Shown here piece by piece: positions 21,018 to 30,122 of a stretch of 35,540 nucleotides of DNA (positions within the stretch are counted from its first letter, which is position 1; the number at the start of each line of letters is the position of its first letter). Source of the stretch: Clostridia bacterium (GTDB taxonomy: Bacteria; Bacillota; Clostridia; Oscillospirales; CAG-272). The notes under the pieces were generated by a model. The model did no database searches. It had not been told where the DNA came from and was given only the letters and a program-made list of their open reading frames with translations. A program made the position numbers and the translations under genes. Where the stretch lies: assembly GCA_017473865.1 (NCBI GenBank), contig JAFUJB010000004.1, positions 1 to 35,540 of the forward strand. Direction: 5' to 3'.

Positions 21018-22268
21018 TTGCAGAATCAAAGCAGTTTTCAGAGAGGATTTTTACGGGTTAGTGTATATGAAGAAAACGAAGGTAAACCGCTCAACAACGT
21101 AAGCGTTACAATAAGCGGTGCAGGGGAAGACGGCGAGATAATTGAAAGGATAACGACAGACTCTTCGGGAAACACCGAAACGATAGATCTGACAGCGCCC
21201 GATATTGAGTTTTCACTAGAACCCGACTCGCGCGTAAAACCGTATTCCGAATATGACGTAGAGGTAAACGTTGACGGCTATGACCCCGTCAAGATTGAGG
21301 GTGTGCAGATATTACCCGATACGCTTGCATTGCAGAATATAATTCTGAACAAAAGGCAAATAAGCTTTCCGAACCAAAATAATATATTTATATTACCGCA
21401 TACGTTGTGGCAGACGTTCCCGCCTAAGATTCCGGAAGAATCGGTAAAGCCATTGCCCGAGGGAGAGGGATTTATCGTTCTTCCCGAGCCTATAATTCCC
21501 GAATTTATCGTTGTTCACGACGGTGTACCGAGCAACAGTTCGGCGCAGAATTATTACGTACCTTTTAAAGATTATATAAAAAACGTGGCAAGCTGTGAAA
21601 TATACTCGACTTGGCCGATTGAAACGCTTGAAGCCAATATTCTCGCCATAATATCATTTACGCTTAACCGCGTATATACCGAGTGGTACAGGGGAAAAGG
21701 ATATGATTTTACCATAACAAATTCGACGGCATACGATCAGGCGTTTGTTTACGGAAGAAATATTTTTTCGGAAATATCCGAGGTAGTTGACTATCTGTTT
21801 ACTACGTACATAACAAAGCCTAATATACGTCAGCCTCTCTTTACGCAGTATTGCAACGGAAGCAACGTAACGTGCCCCGGCTGGTTAAGCCAGTGGGGAT
21901 CAAAGGAGCTTGGCGACAGAGGGTATGATGCGGTTGAAATATTACGACAGTATTACGGAAGCGAAATATATCTTGCGGCGGCAGAAGAGGTTGCGGGTGT
22001 TCCTTTGTCATATCCCGGAGAGGCTTTAATCGTAGGTAGCGAAGGGGGAGCTGTGAGGACCATACAAGAACAGCTGAACGCAATATCAGACAACTACCCT
22101 GCCATACAGAAAGTAAGGGTTGACGGCGTATACGACGAGCAGACTGCAAGCTCTGTCAGAAAGTTTCAGGAGATATTTGATCTGCCGCAAAGCGGTATTG
22201 TCGATTTTGGAACGTGGTATCAGATATCAAACATTTACGTTGCGGTTGAAAAACTTGCGGAGGGATAA
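21018..22268 (+). CDS. SleC-like spore cortex-lytic enzyme
   Basis: A 416-residue protein with the domain order of clostridial SleC. First comes an N-terminal carboxypeptidase-regulatory-like or CNA-B-like beta domain (FLRVSVYEENEGKPLNNVSVTISG, residues 10-110). Next is a linker, then a SpoIID/LytB-type catalytic domain (about 155-320; YIKNVASCEIYSTWPIETLEAN contains the putative catalytic Glu, and GWLSQWGSKELGDRGYDAVEILRQYYG is typical). A C-terminal peptidoglycan-binding domain follows (about 335-410; VRTIQEQLNAI to VDGVYDEQTASSVRKFQ). SleC is made as a zymogen, activated by Csp proteases, and degrades cortex peptidoglycan. The TTG at 21018 follows GAGGTGA by six bases; a GTG at 21009 has no ribosome site. 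The divergent csp pair begins only 75 bases away. Confidence 0.85.
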   Translation: MQNQSSFQRGFLRVSVYEENEGKPLNNVSVTISGAGEDGEIIERITTDSSGNTETIDLTAPDIEFSLEPDSRVKPYSEYDVEVNVDGYDPVKIEGVQILPDTLALQNIILNKRQISFPNQNNIFILPHTLWQTFPPKIPEESVKPLPEGEGFIVLPEPIIPEFIVVHDGVPSNSSAQNYYVPFKDYIKNVASCEIYSTWPIETLEANILAIISFTLNRVYTEWYRGKGYDFTITNSTAYDQAFVYGRNIFSEISEVVDYLFTTYITKPNIRQPLFTQYCNGSNVTCPGWLSQWGSKELGDRGYDAVEILRQYYGSEIYLAAAEEVAGVPLSYPGEALIVGSEGGAVRTIQEQLNAISDNYPAIQKVRVDGVYDEQTASSVRKFQEIFDLPQSGIVDFGTWYQISNIYVAVEKLAEG

Positions 22269-22272
22269 AATA

Positions 22273-22334
22273 AGCACACAATTGAAATTGTGTGCTGAAA
22301 ATAAAAATGTGTGGTTTTAACCACACATTTTTTA
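22273..22334. terminator. Tandem hairpins, bidirectional terminator between SleC-like and DUF4340 genes
   Basis: The first hairpin pairs AGCACACAATT (22273-22283) with AATTGTGTGCT (22286-22296). The second pairs AAAAATGTGTGG (22303-22314) with CCACACATTTTT (22321-22332) and has T-rich ends both ways. Together they close two convergent units. Confidence 0.85.
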
Positions 22335-23864
22335 TTCTTTATCGAGGTAGTTGACGGGTTCACCCTTTGTAACGCGGATAGCGTCATTAACGATCTTCTC
22401 AACTCCGTCTTTCAGAACGTAGAATTCGCCCTTGCCGTTCAGAGTATAGAAGCAGCGGCGTGTTGCATAAGGATAGAAAGCAAATTCCATCTTTTTGCCT
22501 TTTGTCGTTATAACGGTAACCTTTGCAAGAAGCTCAAGACCCTTTTCATCTTCAACGTCTGCGTAGGTTACGAGGTTTGTCGTCAGTATTCCCATATAGA
22601 AATGTCTGAAATCCTGAGAACTCTTTACGTATTTTCCGTTGCTTTTCATTTTGACATCAAGGTTTTTGATGGTTGTAACGGTACCCGTAACGGGATTTTG
22701 CTCACTTTCGCCTTCGGAGAAATAGAGCAAGAAGGTTTCTTCAAAATCTTTCGACGAAACGCTTATGCTTGAGACCTCTTCTATATCTAAGTTTACAAGG
22801 GGCTTGTTAATAAAGTTCAACAGACCCCATTCGAGAAAAGATAACGTGTCTTTACTCATCGCACATACTACGTTAAACATAAGAGAGTACGCGTAATATA
22901 TGCCGTTTTCGTCCTTTTCGCTTATAAGAATATCGTTGTCAATTCCGTTGTGAGTGAAGAGCAGTTCATAAGCAGGCTTTTTAAGATTGTATTTTTCAAG
23001 GACATCATCCGAGACTAATTTTTCATCTTTGCCTAAAGCAACAACGTATTCGCCGCTGAATTCCATAAAGCTCTGGAGAAGAGAGTCATAATTGTCGGAA
23101 ACCGAATATTCTGCGGGGAAATCCATTCTGTATTTGACAAACTCCTCGTATTTATTGCCGTTTTCATCGGTAGTCGTTTGGGTTTCTGTGTTAATCTTGA
23201 CGAATGGCGTGCCGCCCTTTACAATTATGAAATCTTTGACTGCAAAATAGTTCGTCTGTGTTGACGGAAGGAAGAGCATCGGGGAAATAAGGTTGGTTAC
23301 GGGAGCGAGAAGTGTCTTTGAAATAGAAGCTTCAACAATATATACAGCGTCTCTGCCTGAGTATCTTGCGTAGTAACCTGCGCCCGTAGGAATCATTTTG
23401 CCGATATAAACCGTGTGTGTTATTCCATCCCTTGTTTTCAGAACGTAGGAGGCGGGATTGTCTTTTTCGCCAAGGCCGTATTCGCTGAAATTATCTGCTT
23501 TTGTCGTAACTCTTTTCATCGTGTTGGGGTAACCTGCCGACGTTACGAGTGTCGCTATCATTTCATTATTATAAGGCGCATTGGTATAGTCTTTGATGAA
23601 AAAGTCTTTTTTGTCTTTGTCATAAAAGAAAGTATAGCTTCCGTGTGTATTCTGAACTTCGATGGACTCAAGGTTAGCTCTTTCAACCTGATCAAACATA
23701 AGGATCGAGTTTGCCGAACCAAGCACCTCGCCGTCAAGCAGTTCGATGTTATCATGATTATGGTTATCACGGAGAAGCGGATCGACAAAAACGAAATATC
23801 CGATTGTCATAAGAATAAACAGTACAGAGAGTACCGAAATAAGAATAATTCGCTTTTTTATCAT
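22332..23864 (-). CDS. DUF4340 membrane-anchored protein of a Gld-like ABC system
   Basis: A 510-residue protein with one N-terminal transmembrane helix (about residues 5-28) and a large extracytoplasmic part. The segment NTMKRVTTKADNFSEYGLGEKDNPASYVLKTRDGITHTVYIGK (near 115-160) is the DUF4340 hallmark, with a second similar half further on. DUF4340 proteins are commonly encoded beside GldG-type auxiliary proteins of ABC-2 transporters. Its ATG overlaps the stop of the gldG-like gene in ATGA, with AGGAGA upstream. It is the last gene of the minus-strand cluster, ended by the hairpins at 22273-22334. The substrate and process are unknown. Confidence 0.82.
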   Translation of the reverse strand: MIKKRIILISVLSVLFILMTIGYFVFVDPLLRDNHNHDNIELLDGEVLGSANSILMFDQVERANLESIEVQNTHGSYTFFYDKDKKDFFIKDYTNAPYNNEMIATLVTSAGYPNTMKRVTTKADNFSEYGLGEKDNPASYVLKTRDGITHTVYIGKMIPTGAGYYARYSGRDAVYIVEASISKTLLAPVTNLISPMLFLPSTQTNYFAVKDFIIVKGGTPFVKINTETQTTTDENGNKYEEFVKYRMDFPAEYSVSDNYDSLLQSFMEFSGEYVVALGKDEKLVSDDVLEKYNLKKPAYELLFTHNGIDNDILISEKDENGIYYAYSLMFNVVCAMSKDTLSFLEWGLLNFINKPLVNLDIEEVSSISVSSKDFEETFLLYFSEGESEQNPVTGTVTTIKNLDVKMKSNGKYVKSSQDFRHFYMGILTTNLVTYADVEDEKGLELLAKVTVITTKGKKMEFAFYPYATRRCFYTLNGKGEFYVLKDGVEKIVNDAIRVTKGEPVNYLDKE

Positions 23865-25357
23865 AAGTGTTTTCTCCTGATTTGGATAATAGTGCCTACT
23901 GTAAATACAATAACGGGAGCAATAATGCAGATTGCGAGAGTCCAGTTATTTGCTGCTTCTTTGGTTATTTCAAGCGACTGATCCTCGAGATATTTGTGCT
24001 CAAGATCGTTAGGAATGGTTTCTTTACCCATAATACGCATTGCCGCATAGAGAATATCGCTGTTTGCATAGGCGTTGGTGTGCAAATATGCGTCCGTTGC
24101 AAAGTCTGTTGAGCCTACAACCATTACGTATGACTGATACGCCTGATTGTTCACATACTGTGTTTCCTGAGTAAGAGTTACCAGATTGTAAGGAGCTTTA
24201 GCGGTATAGTCGGAATTTTCGTTATAGGGGAATGCCTGTGCCGAGCTGTACGACTGGAGTACGGGGGAAGCGTGTCTCTGAGAGAGGGAATTGGTAGAGT
24301 CCGTACCGTTTACGTTCCATATTATCGAAAGAGGACGCGCGTTATTTACCACTGTTTTAGGAGCAAGGTCCATTTTTGTAAGTTCTTTGTAGAGTGTCGA
24401 ACCCATAGTCTCGGTAGGATAGAAAGCGTTGAGCTTTAATCCGTCGTTTGAGAAGGAGTTTTCAAAGTCTTTTATAACCGCGCTTTCAAGCTTGATACCC
24501 CATTCTTCGAGCAGGGATTCAAATTCGGGGAGCTCGGGGGTCTCGGGATCGACAAATACCATAAGATTACCGAGGTTGTTGAGATATTTTACAATCTTGT
24601 CGATTTCGTTGACTTCATCGTTCATACCCCAGAAATCTCTCTTGGGATCGTTAACGATGAGCACCTGAGCTTCCTCGTTAAACTCTTCTTTTGTTAAGTC
24701 TATGGTTTTTACTTCATAACCTGCGTTTTCAAAAAGCTTCCAGAGATCAGGGCGGTTATTGGCACTGCCTACTGTCTCTCCGTGGCCTGTAGAAAAATAC
24801 GCAATAGGACTGTCGGAGCAGAGTTGAAGAATAGCCGTAGTAAACCTGAGTTCTCCGTCAAAGGCGCGAACCACGCCCGAATCACTGTCAGTTGCAAAGA
24901 ACGATTCCTGCGTAAAAGTACGGAAGTCTGTATCGCTTGTAACAACTACGCTGGTGGTCTTAATTCTTGTGTTTGAGCTGCTTGAATATTTCTCAATAAG
25001 AGAAGGATTGGTCAATATGTCGATATATTCAATGCTGATATTGTCATAGGCTTTTTCATACTCTTTCGCGCACTGATAGATAAGGTTTTGCGCTTCGTCT
25101 TCAATAAGAGTATCGAGGGGCTGGCAGAAGTTGATCGTAATCTTTTTGTCAACGTCCTTCAAAAGTTTACGCGAAGCATCCGAAAGAGTGAAGAGCTGGT
25201 TTGTCGTCATATCGATGCTCCAGAGGAATTTGCCTGCAAGCGATGAAAAGATAATGTTGAATATAATTACGGCTGCAACGCATACGCAGGTAAATATTAC
25301 TGCGGCAGAGCCATACTTAAATTTCTTATTAGAAAAGAATTTTTTTGTGTTTTTCAT
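23861..25357 (-). CDS. GldG-like ABC transporter auxiliary protein
   Basis: A 498-residue membrane protein with one N-terminal transmembrane segment (about 17-38) and one near the C-terminus (about 470-490). The extracytoplasmic part begins SIDMTTNQLFTLSDASRKLLKDVDKKITINF, a strong signature of the GldG/ABC_transp_aux family, and includes IAYFSTGHGETV and VLIVNDPKRDF, also typical. In Bacteroidetes GldFG with GldA support gliding; in Firmicutes homologues have unknown export roles. GAGGC precedes the ATG. It lies between the permease gene (25 bases upstream) and the DUF4340 gene (4-base overlap), and the four genes together form one transporter. Confidence 0.88.
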   Translation of the reverse strand: MKNTKKFFSNKKFKYGSAAVIFTCVCVAAVIIFNIIFSSLAGKFLWSIDMTTNQLFTLSDASRKLLKDVDKKITINFCQPLDTLIEDEAQNLIYQCAKEYEKAYDNISIEYIDILTNPSLIEKYSSSSNTRIKTTSVVVTSDTDFRTFTQESFFATDSDSGVVRAFDGELRFTTAILQLCSDSPIAYFSTGHGETVGSANNRPDLWKLFENAGYEVKTIDLTKEEFNEEAQVLIVNDPKRDFWGMNDEVNEIDKIVKYLNNLGNLMVFVDPETPELPEFESLLEEWGIKLESAVIKDFENSFSNDGLKLNAFYPTETMGSTLYKELTKMDLAPKTVVNNARPLSIIWNVNGTDSTNSLSQRHASPVLQSYSSAQAFPYNENSDYTAKAPYNLVTLTQETQYVNNQAYQSYVMVVGSTDFATDAYLHTNAYANSDILYAAMRIMGKETIPNDLEHKYLEDQSLEITKEAANNWTLAICIIAPVIVFTVGTIIQIRRKHL

Positions 25358-25382
25358 TTTTATGCCTCACTTTCATCAAGAA

Positions 25383-26090
25383 TTATTCCCAACGGCGTTT
25401 TTCGAAAACGCGCACTGTGAGGAACAAAAATACGAATGCAATAGAAGCGTAGTAAACAATAGCGCTGAAGCTGAATTCACCGTAGGTAAAGGGGAAGAAG
25501 CGGGTGAAAATGGACAGCCAGTTTACCAGCACTCGAAGAGGAGTGAAGTTAATATATGAGCCGACGATGCCGAGAAGGAGCATCAAGAAGAGTATTGCCA
25601 TTGTTCCGAAAGCGGCAATGAGCTGGTTTTCGGTTAATGCTGATACAAATACACCGACTGCAATAAAAGCAGCTCCTACGAGGAGTATGCTTATAATATT
25701 TCCGAAAATAATCGCTGTTGAAGGTTGTCCGTATTCATAGAGAACGACAAAGTTGCAAGATCCGACGAGGAAAGTAGATGCAAAAATTGTGTATGCCGCG
25801 AGGAATTTTGCAAAAACCATGCTCCAGAGGCTTACGGGAGATGTCAGCAAAAGCTGTTCGGTCTTCAGCTTACGTTCTTCCGAGAAAAGCTTCATCGTAA
25901 TAAGAGGAAGGATAACTACGAAAGCGAAAATCATCAGAGTAAAATAAAGAGAAACGTTGCTGTTTTCAAACTGCTGAAGTGTGCAGTATGAGAATATAGC
26001 ACCGTTAAGTGCAAGAAAAATACCAACGAAGATATATCCGATCGACGTTGAGAAATAAGAACGGAGTTCTCTTTTGAAAATTGCCAACAT
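25383..26090 (-). CDS. ABC-2 permease (GldF-like)
   Basis: A 235-residue permease with six predicted membrane segments. It begins MLAIFKRELRSYFSTSIGYIF, the common start of this family, and carries MKLFSEERKLKTEQLLLTSPVSLW in the first cytoplasmic loop, which is typical of GldF/NosY-type permeases. The ribosome site GGAGGT is part of the last codons of the ATPase gene, showing coupling. It forms the membrane channel with the GldA-like ATPase. Confidence 0.88.
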   Translation of the reverse strand: MLAIFKRELRSYFSTSIGYIFVGIFLALNGAIFSYCTLQQFENSNVSLYFTLMIFAFVVILPLITMKLFSEERKLKTEQLLLTSPVSLWSMVFAKFLAAYTIFASTFLVGSCNFVVLYEYGQPSTAIIFGNIISILLVGAAFIAVGVFVSALTENQLIAAFGTMAILFLMLLLGIVGSYINFTPLRVLVNWLSIFTRFFPFTYGEFSFSAIVYYASIAFVFLFLTVRVFEKRRWE

Positions 26091-26093
26091 AAA

Positions 26094-27074
26094 TCAGTTA
26101 CCTCCTTGAGTCTTTTTTGAACGTTTTGATTTTTCCTGTTCGGGTTTCTTATCGACAAGAGAAATAAATATGTCTTCCAAAGTCGCCCCCATAGCCTGAA
26201 CGTTAATGAGCGGCCAGTTATTGCGCGCAAGAAGATAGAAGAGTGTTTTTCTTATATCGACGCCGGGCTGGCTTTCTATCATAAACGAGTGGCTGTCCAT
26301 ATCTGCTCCGCCGAGATATTCAACGTAATTTATGCCCTGCATGGACTTAAGCTCTGACAATACCTCTTTCTGAGGGCCGCAAATCTGTACTTCAAAGCGT
26401 CTGTTGCCCTGAATAAGATTTGAGAGGTTTTCTCTCTTTTCGTTTGCGACAACTTTACCTTCATTAATAATAATGATACGGTCGCATACTGCCTGAGCTT
26501 CGGGAAGAATGTGTGTGCTGAGAATAACTGTATGGTTCTTGCCAAGAGTTCTGATAAGGTTTCTGATCTCAATGATCTGCTTAGGGTCAAGACCGATGGT
26601 AGGCTCGTCGAAAATAATTACTTTCGGGTTACCGATAAGTGCCTGTGCGATACCTACACGCTGTTTGTAGCCTTTTGAAAGGTTCTTGATCATTCGTTTG
26701 TATACGTTTGTAATTTTTACGACGTCGCATATTTCTGCGATGTGTTTTTTTCTGTTAAGCTTACAGCCTTTGAGGTCGTATACGAAATCAAGGTATTCCT
26801 GAACCGTCATATCCAGATAGAGAGGCGGTTGTTCGGGCAAAAAGCCTATTTTCTTTTTTGCTTCCATAGGCGACTCGAAAATATCGATGCCGTCAATTTC
26901 TGCTTTACCCGACGTTGATGAAAGATAGCCGGTAAGCATATTCATCGTCGTGCTTTTTCCTGCGCCGTTAGGACCGAGGAAACCGACGATTTCGCCCTCT
27001 TCGACAGTAAAGCTTATATCGTTTACAGCTTTTTTGTCGCCGAAGTGCTTAACCAAATGGTCAATTTTTATCAT
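26094..27074 (-). CDS. ABC transporter ATPase (GldA-like)
   Basis: A 326-residue nucleotide-binding subunit. Walker A is GFLGPNGAGKSTT near residue 32, the signature LSKGYKQRVGIAQAL near 133, Walker B KVIIFDEPTIGLDP near 152, and the switch His is in LSTHILPEA. The C-terminal domain (about 220-300) is of the GldA/multidrug type, followed by a basic, low-complexity tail (KKPEQEKSKRSKKTQGGN). GGGGGA lies six bases before the ATG. It heads the four-gene transporter cluster, 66 bases after the cysteine desulfurase gene. Confidence 0.9.
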   Translation of the reverse strand: MIKIDHLVKHFGDKKAVNDISFTVEEGEIVGFLGPNGAGKSTTMNMLTGYLSSTSGKAEIDGIDIFESPMEAKKKIGFLPEQPPLYLDMTVQEYLDFVYDLKGCKLNRKKHIAEICDVVKITNVYKRMIKNLSKGYKQRVGIAQALIGNPKVIIFDEPTIGLDPKQIIEIRNLIRTLGKNHTVILSTHILPEAQAVCDRIIIINEGKVVANEKRENLSNLIQGNRRFEVQICGPQKEVLSELKSMQGINYVEYLGGADMDSHSFMIESQPGVDIRKTLFYLLARNNWPLINVQAMGATLEDIFISLVDKKPEQEKSKRSKKTQGGN

Positions 27075-27115
27075 TGTTTATCCCCCTGTAAATGAGATTA
27101 TTATTTTTTAATTTT

Positions 27116-27132
27116 AAAAAGGACGGTGTCCT
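27116..27132 (-). terminator. Weak terminator or attenuator between desulfurase and transporter genes
   Basis: On the minus strand AGGAC and GTCCT pair around ACC and are followed by TTTTT. The stem is short, so read-through into the transporter genes is likely. Confidence 0.4.
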
Positions 27133-27140
27133 ATTATTTT

Positions 27141-28295
27141 TTACTTGGTTTTTGCAAGCGTTGAAATTCCCGAAGAAAGCACGTCGAAAAGACTGTCGAT
27201 ATCTTCTTTGGTGTTTTCTTCCGAAAGGCTTACTCTCAAAGAAGAATCCGCTTCCTTTTCGGATAGTCCGAATGCAAGGAGCACGTGGCTTGCTTTTTTT
27301 GCGTGGTTTGACGAGCACGCAGACCCGCTCGATACGAATATGCCCTTGCTCGAAAGATAGTGAAGCATAGTTTCGCTCTTTATATCGGGAAGGGTAAAAT
27401 TAATAATATATGGAACATAGTTTATGGGTTCGTTTAATTTTACAATTGAAGAAAGCTTTTCGTTTGCATAACTTCTCAGCTCTTTAAGTTTTGCGCAGTT
27501 ATCAGATAAGCTTTCCTGCATATAGCCTGAAGCACCGCCGAAACCGCATATACCGAGCATATTTTCGGTGCCCGAGCGGTAGTTGCCTTCCTGACCTCCG
27601 CCGCAGATTACAGGCACTATGCGCTTTGTCTTGATTACGTCTGCGCATACGTAAAGAGCGCCGCAGCCTTTCGGACCGTGTATTTTATGCGAACTTACCG
27701 TACACATATCAACGTGCATTTTTGCGGGGAAGAAGGGTATTTTCATAAATCCCTGAACGCAGTCGGTGTGCGTTGTAACGTTCGGGTTAATTTGTTTTGC
27801 TGTCTTGAAAATATTTTGTATATCGTATAATGCTCCCGTCTCATTGTTTACGGTCATAACCGAAATAAGAATTGTGTTTGAATCGACGTATTTCTTTACG
27901 TCTTCGATATTAACCGCACCTTTTTCCGTTTTCAGATATACAACGTCAAACCCCTCGTTTTCGAGCATCTTGAAAGGAGTGAGGACTGACGGGTGTTCGC
28001 TGTCTGTGGTAATAATTCTTTTACCCTTATTCGAGGGTTTCGCGTGAGCGCAACCGAAAATAGCAAGGTTGTTTGCCTCGGTGCCCCCGCTTGTGAATAT
28101 AATTCTGTCGCCCGAGCTTTTTCTTATTCCGAGTGCTTTAAAAATATTATCTCTTGCGCTTTCTTTCAGTTTTTCCGCCTCAAATCCTACGCTGTGGAGG
28201 GAGGAGGGGTTTCCGAAAATTTCGAGCGCTTTTTGTATATTATCGACTGCCGCTTTGCAGAGCGGGGTGGTCGCGCTGTTGTCAAGATATATCAT
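27141..28295 (-). CDS. Cysteine desulfurase (NifS/IscS family)
   Basis: A 384-residue PLP enzyme that removes sulfur from cysteine for Fe-S clusters or tRNA thiolation. The start MIYLDNSATTPL is the typical family opening. The PLP-binding Lys204 lies in SSHKIHGPKG, and FTSGGTEANNLAI near residue 68 binds the cofactor phosphate. The persulfide-forming Cys327 is in SSGSACSSNHAKKASHVL, a long loop of the NifS-like type. I start at 28295 for this motif; an in-frame ATG at 28370 would overlap the upstream lipoprotein gene by 62 bases. The ribosome site is weak. There is no adjacent iscU or mnmA, so the sulfur acceptor is not shown. Confidence 0.9.
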   Translation of the reverse strand: MIYLDNSATTPLCKAAVDNIQKALEIFGNPSSLHSVGFEAEKLKESARDNIFKALGIRKSSGDRIIFTSGGTEANNLAIFGCAHAKPSNKGKRIITTDSEHPSVLTPFKMLENEGFDVVYLKTEKGAVNIEDVKKYVDSNTILISVMTVNNETGALYDIQNIFKTAKQINPNVTTHTDCVQGFMKIPFFPAKMHVDMCTVSSHKIHGPKGCGALYVCADVIKTKRIVPVICGGGQEGNYRSGTENMLGICGFGGASGYMQESLSDNCAKLKELRSYANEKLSSIVKLNEPINYVPYIINFTLPDIKSETMLHYLSSKGIFVSSGSACSSNHAKKASHVLLAFGLSEKEADSSLRVSLSEENTKEDIDSLFDVLSSGISTLAKTK

Positions 28296-28308
28296 TTTGT
28301 TTTCTTTC

Positions 28309-28845
28309 TTATTTCTTCTTAAAAGCGAAGTTATCAAGAATTTTCTGTACGTCTTCCGCGTTTGCGTCATAGTTTTCGGAAAGGGCAGTATAAGTGAAAT
28401 AGTATATGGTAGCGCCCTTTATGCAGATAACCTGCATAAATTTGTAAGTGTTTCCTGCGAGAGAGGCTGTATATTCAAGTTTTTTCGCTTCAACGCCGTC
28501 AAGTATCATCTTCTGTGGATAGCCTTCGCTCATTTTCAACTCGTCGAGGTTTGCCGTAAGCTCATCTGTGTACTGCTTTACGTAGTCGTCGAGAGGTTTA
28601 AGCTCTTCAAGATTATACTGCGTCATAGAAATATTTGAAAGGTCAGAGTTGCTGACATAGGCGCTGACAACTCCTGTTGAAAGGTCCTGAATCCAGTGAG
28701 CCGGAATGTATATATTGTAGTCAAGCTTGTCCGAGCTTTCGACTGCCTTCATACCGTCGGGAGCGCCCTCTGTATTTTTGCTGCAAGAGCAGAGAAGTGT
28801 AAAGCAAAATACTACAGCTAAAAACAATGCGAGAAATTTTTTCAT
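28309..28845 (-). CDS. Putative lipoprotein, unknown function
   Basis: A 178-residue protein with a lipoprotein signal: MKKF, a hydrophobic core, then LLCSC with Cys21 as the probable lipidated residue. The mature part (LDYNIYIPAHWIQDLSTGVVSAYVSN, then VEAKKLEYTASLAGNTYKFMQVICIKGATIYYFTYTA and YDANAEDVQKILDNFAF) has the pattern of PsbP/DcrB-like domains, which often end in a helix with a conserved Phe. An AGAGGT site precedes the ATG. It lies between the PLP lyase and desulfurase genes, with 13 bases to the latter. Its role is unknown. Confidence 0.75.
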   Translation of the reverse strand: MKKFLALFLAVVFCFTLLCSCSKNTEGAPDGMKAVESSDKLDYNIYIPAHWIQDLSTGVVSAYVSNSDLSNISMTQYNLEELKPLDDYVKQYTDELTANLDELKMSEGYPQKMILDGVEAKKLEYTASLAGNTYKFMQVICIKGATIYYFTYTALSENYDANAEDVQKILDNFAFKKK

Positions 28846-28878
28846 AATATCTACCTCTGAAAATATATTGTATTTGAA

Positions 28879-30117
28879 TTAATTGTCCAAAACCTGCTGA
28901 GCAGCGTAAAGTATGCCAATCTTACCGCTTTCATATGTTAGTCCGCCTTGAAAATACGCGATATATGGCTCTTTCATAGGACCGTCGGCGGAAAGTTCTA
29001 TAGATGCCCCCTGCGTAAATGTACCCGCTGCCATAATAACGGCATCAGAATAACCGGGCATATCCCACGGCTCCGGAGTAACGTAAGCGTCGACGGGCGA
29101 GCCTGCCTGAATACCGCGGCAAAAAGCACAAAGCTTGTCCCCGCTAAGCATATGTATTGCCTGAATTATGTCATAGCGCTCGTCGTTCCAAGAGGGATTG
29201 GTATGATATCCGAGTTTTTCGAAAATATAAGCAGAAAATGCCGCAGTCTTAAGCGCCTGTGCAACCGTGTGTGGCGCGTAGAAAAAGCCCTTGTACATAC
29301 TTTTCATTGTGTTAAGTGTACAACCCGCTTCAGCACCGATGCCTACTGATGTGAGTCTGTATGAAATAAGCTCAATAGCCTTTGCGCTTCCTGCAAGATA
29401 ACCGCCCGTTTCAGCCATACCGCCGCCGGGGTTTTTGATAAGTGAGCCTGCGATTACGTCAGCGTCGGGCTCGCTTTCTTCAACGAATTCGCCGTAGCAG
29501 TTGTCAATAAATACGTATGCATCGCTTACCGATTTTACCGCTTTATATACCTCGTTCATTTCCGATACGGGAAGGGTGGGTCTGTCAAGATACCCCTTTG
29601 AGCGCTGGAGATATACCACTTTTATTTTTTCTGATTTTAATATTTCAACAAGCTTTTCTATATCGACCTTGCCGTTTTCGGTAAGCTCTATCTGCTTATA
29701 TACTATGCCGAAATTCATCAGACTTCCGTTGCTGTTTCCGTCATTTTTTATACCGATAACTTCATCAAGTGTGTCGTAAGGCTTTCCCGTAACCGAGAGC
29801 ATAGTGTCGCCTGGACGGAGAAGCCCGAAAAGTCCCGTCGAAAGAGTGTGTGTTCCCGAAATAAGCGTATGTCTGACGAGAGCAGCCTCCTTGCCGAACA
29901 CTTTTGCATATATTCTGTCAAGAGTGTCTCTGCCTCTGTCGTCGTAGCCATAGCCGCACGAGCCTGCGAAGTGGGCTTCAGCTACCCGTTCTTCGCTGAA
30001 GGCTTCGAGTACTTTTTTCGTGTTTTTAAAAGCAATTTCATCAAACTTGGCAAATCTGTCTTTGAGGGCGATCTCCGCCTCGTTTGCAAGTTCGAGTAAT
30101 TTGTCTGAAATAACCAT
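28879..30117 (-). CDS. PLP-dependent lyase of the methionine gamma-lyase/aluminium-resistance family
   Basis: A 412-residue fold-type I PLP enzyme. The N-terminal HFAGSCGYGYDDRGRDTLDRIYAKVFG and RHTLISGTHTLSTGLFGLLRPGD are hallmarks of the family called aluminium resistance protein (COG4100). The cofactor Asp lies in VFIDNCYGEF, and the PLP-binding Lys in AGSLIKNPGGGMAETGGY near residue 230. Members are annotated as methionine gamma-lyase-like, but the physiological substrate is generally unproven. AGGA precedes the ATG by ten bases, and the gene follows murD by five bases, so they are co-transcribed. Confidence 0.88.
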   Translation of the reverse strand: MVISDKLLELANEAEIALKDRFAKFDEIAFKNTKKVLEAFSEERVAEAHFAGSCGYGYDDRGRDTLDRIYAKVFGKEAALVRHTLISGTHTLSTGLFGLLRPGDTMLSVTGKPYDTLDEVIGIKNDGNSNGSLMNFGIVYKQIELTENGKVDIEKLVEILKSEKIKVVYLQRSKGYLDRPTLPVSEMNEVYKAVKSVSDAYVFIDNCYGEFVEESEPDADVIAGSLIKNPGGGMAETGGYLAGSAKAIELISYRLTSVGIGAEAGCTLNTMKSMYKGFFYAPHTVAQALKTAAFSAYIFEKLGYHTNPSWNDERYDIIQAIHMLSGDKLCAFCRGIQAGSPVDAYVTPEPWDMPGYSDAVIMAAGTFTQGASIELSADGPMKEPYIAYFQGGLTYESGKIGILYAAQQVLDN

Positions 30118-30122
30118 ATTAT

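Noticed and set aside
20943-21029. Longer N-terminus for the first Csp protease
   Set aside because: It would overlap the divergent SleC-like start and consists of residues unlike Csp propeptides.
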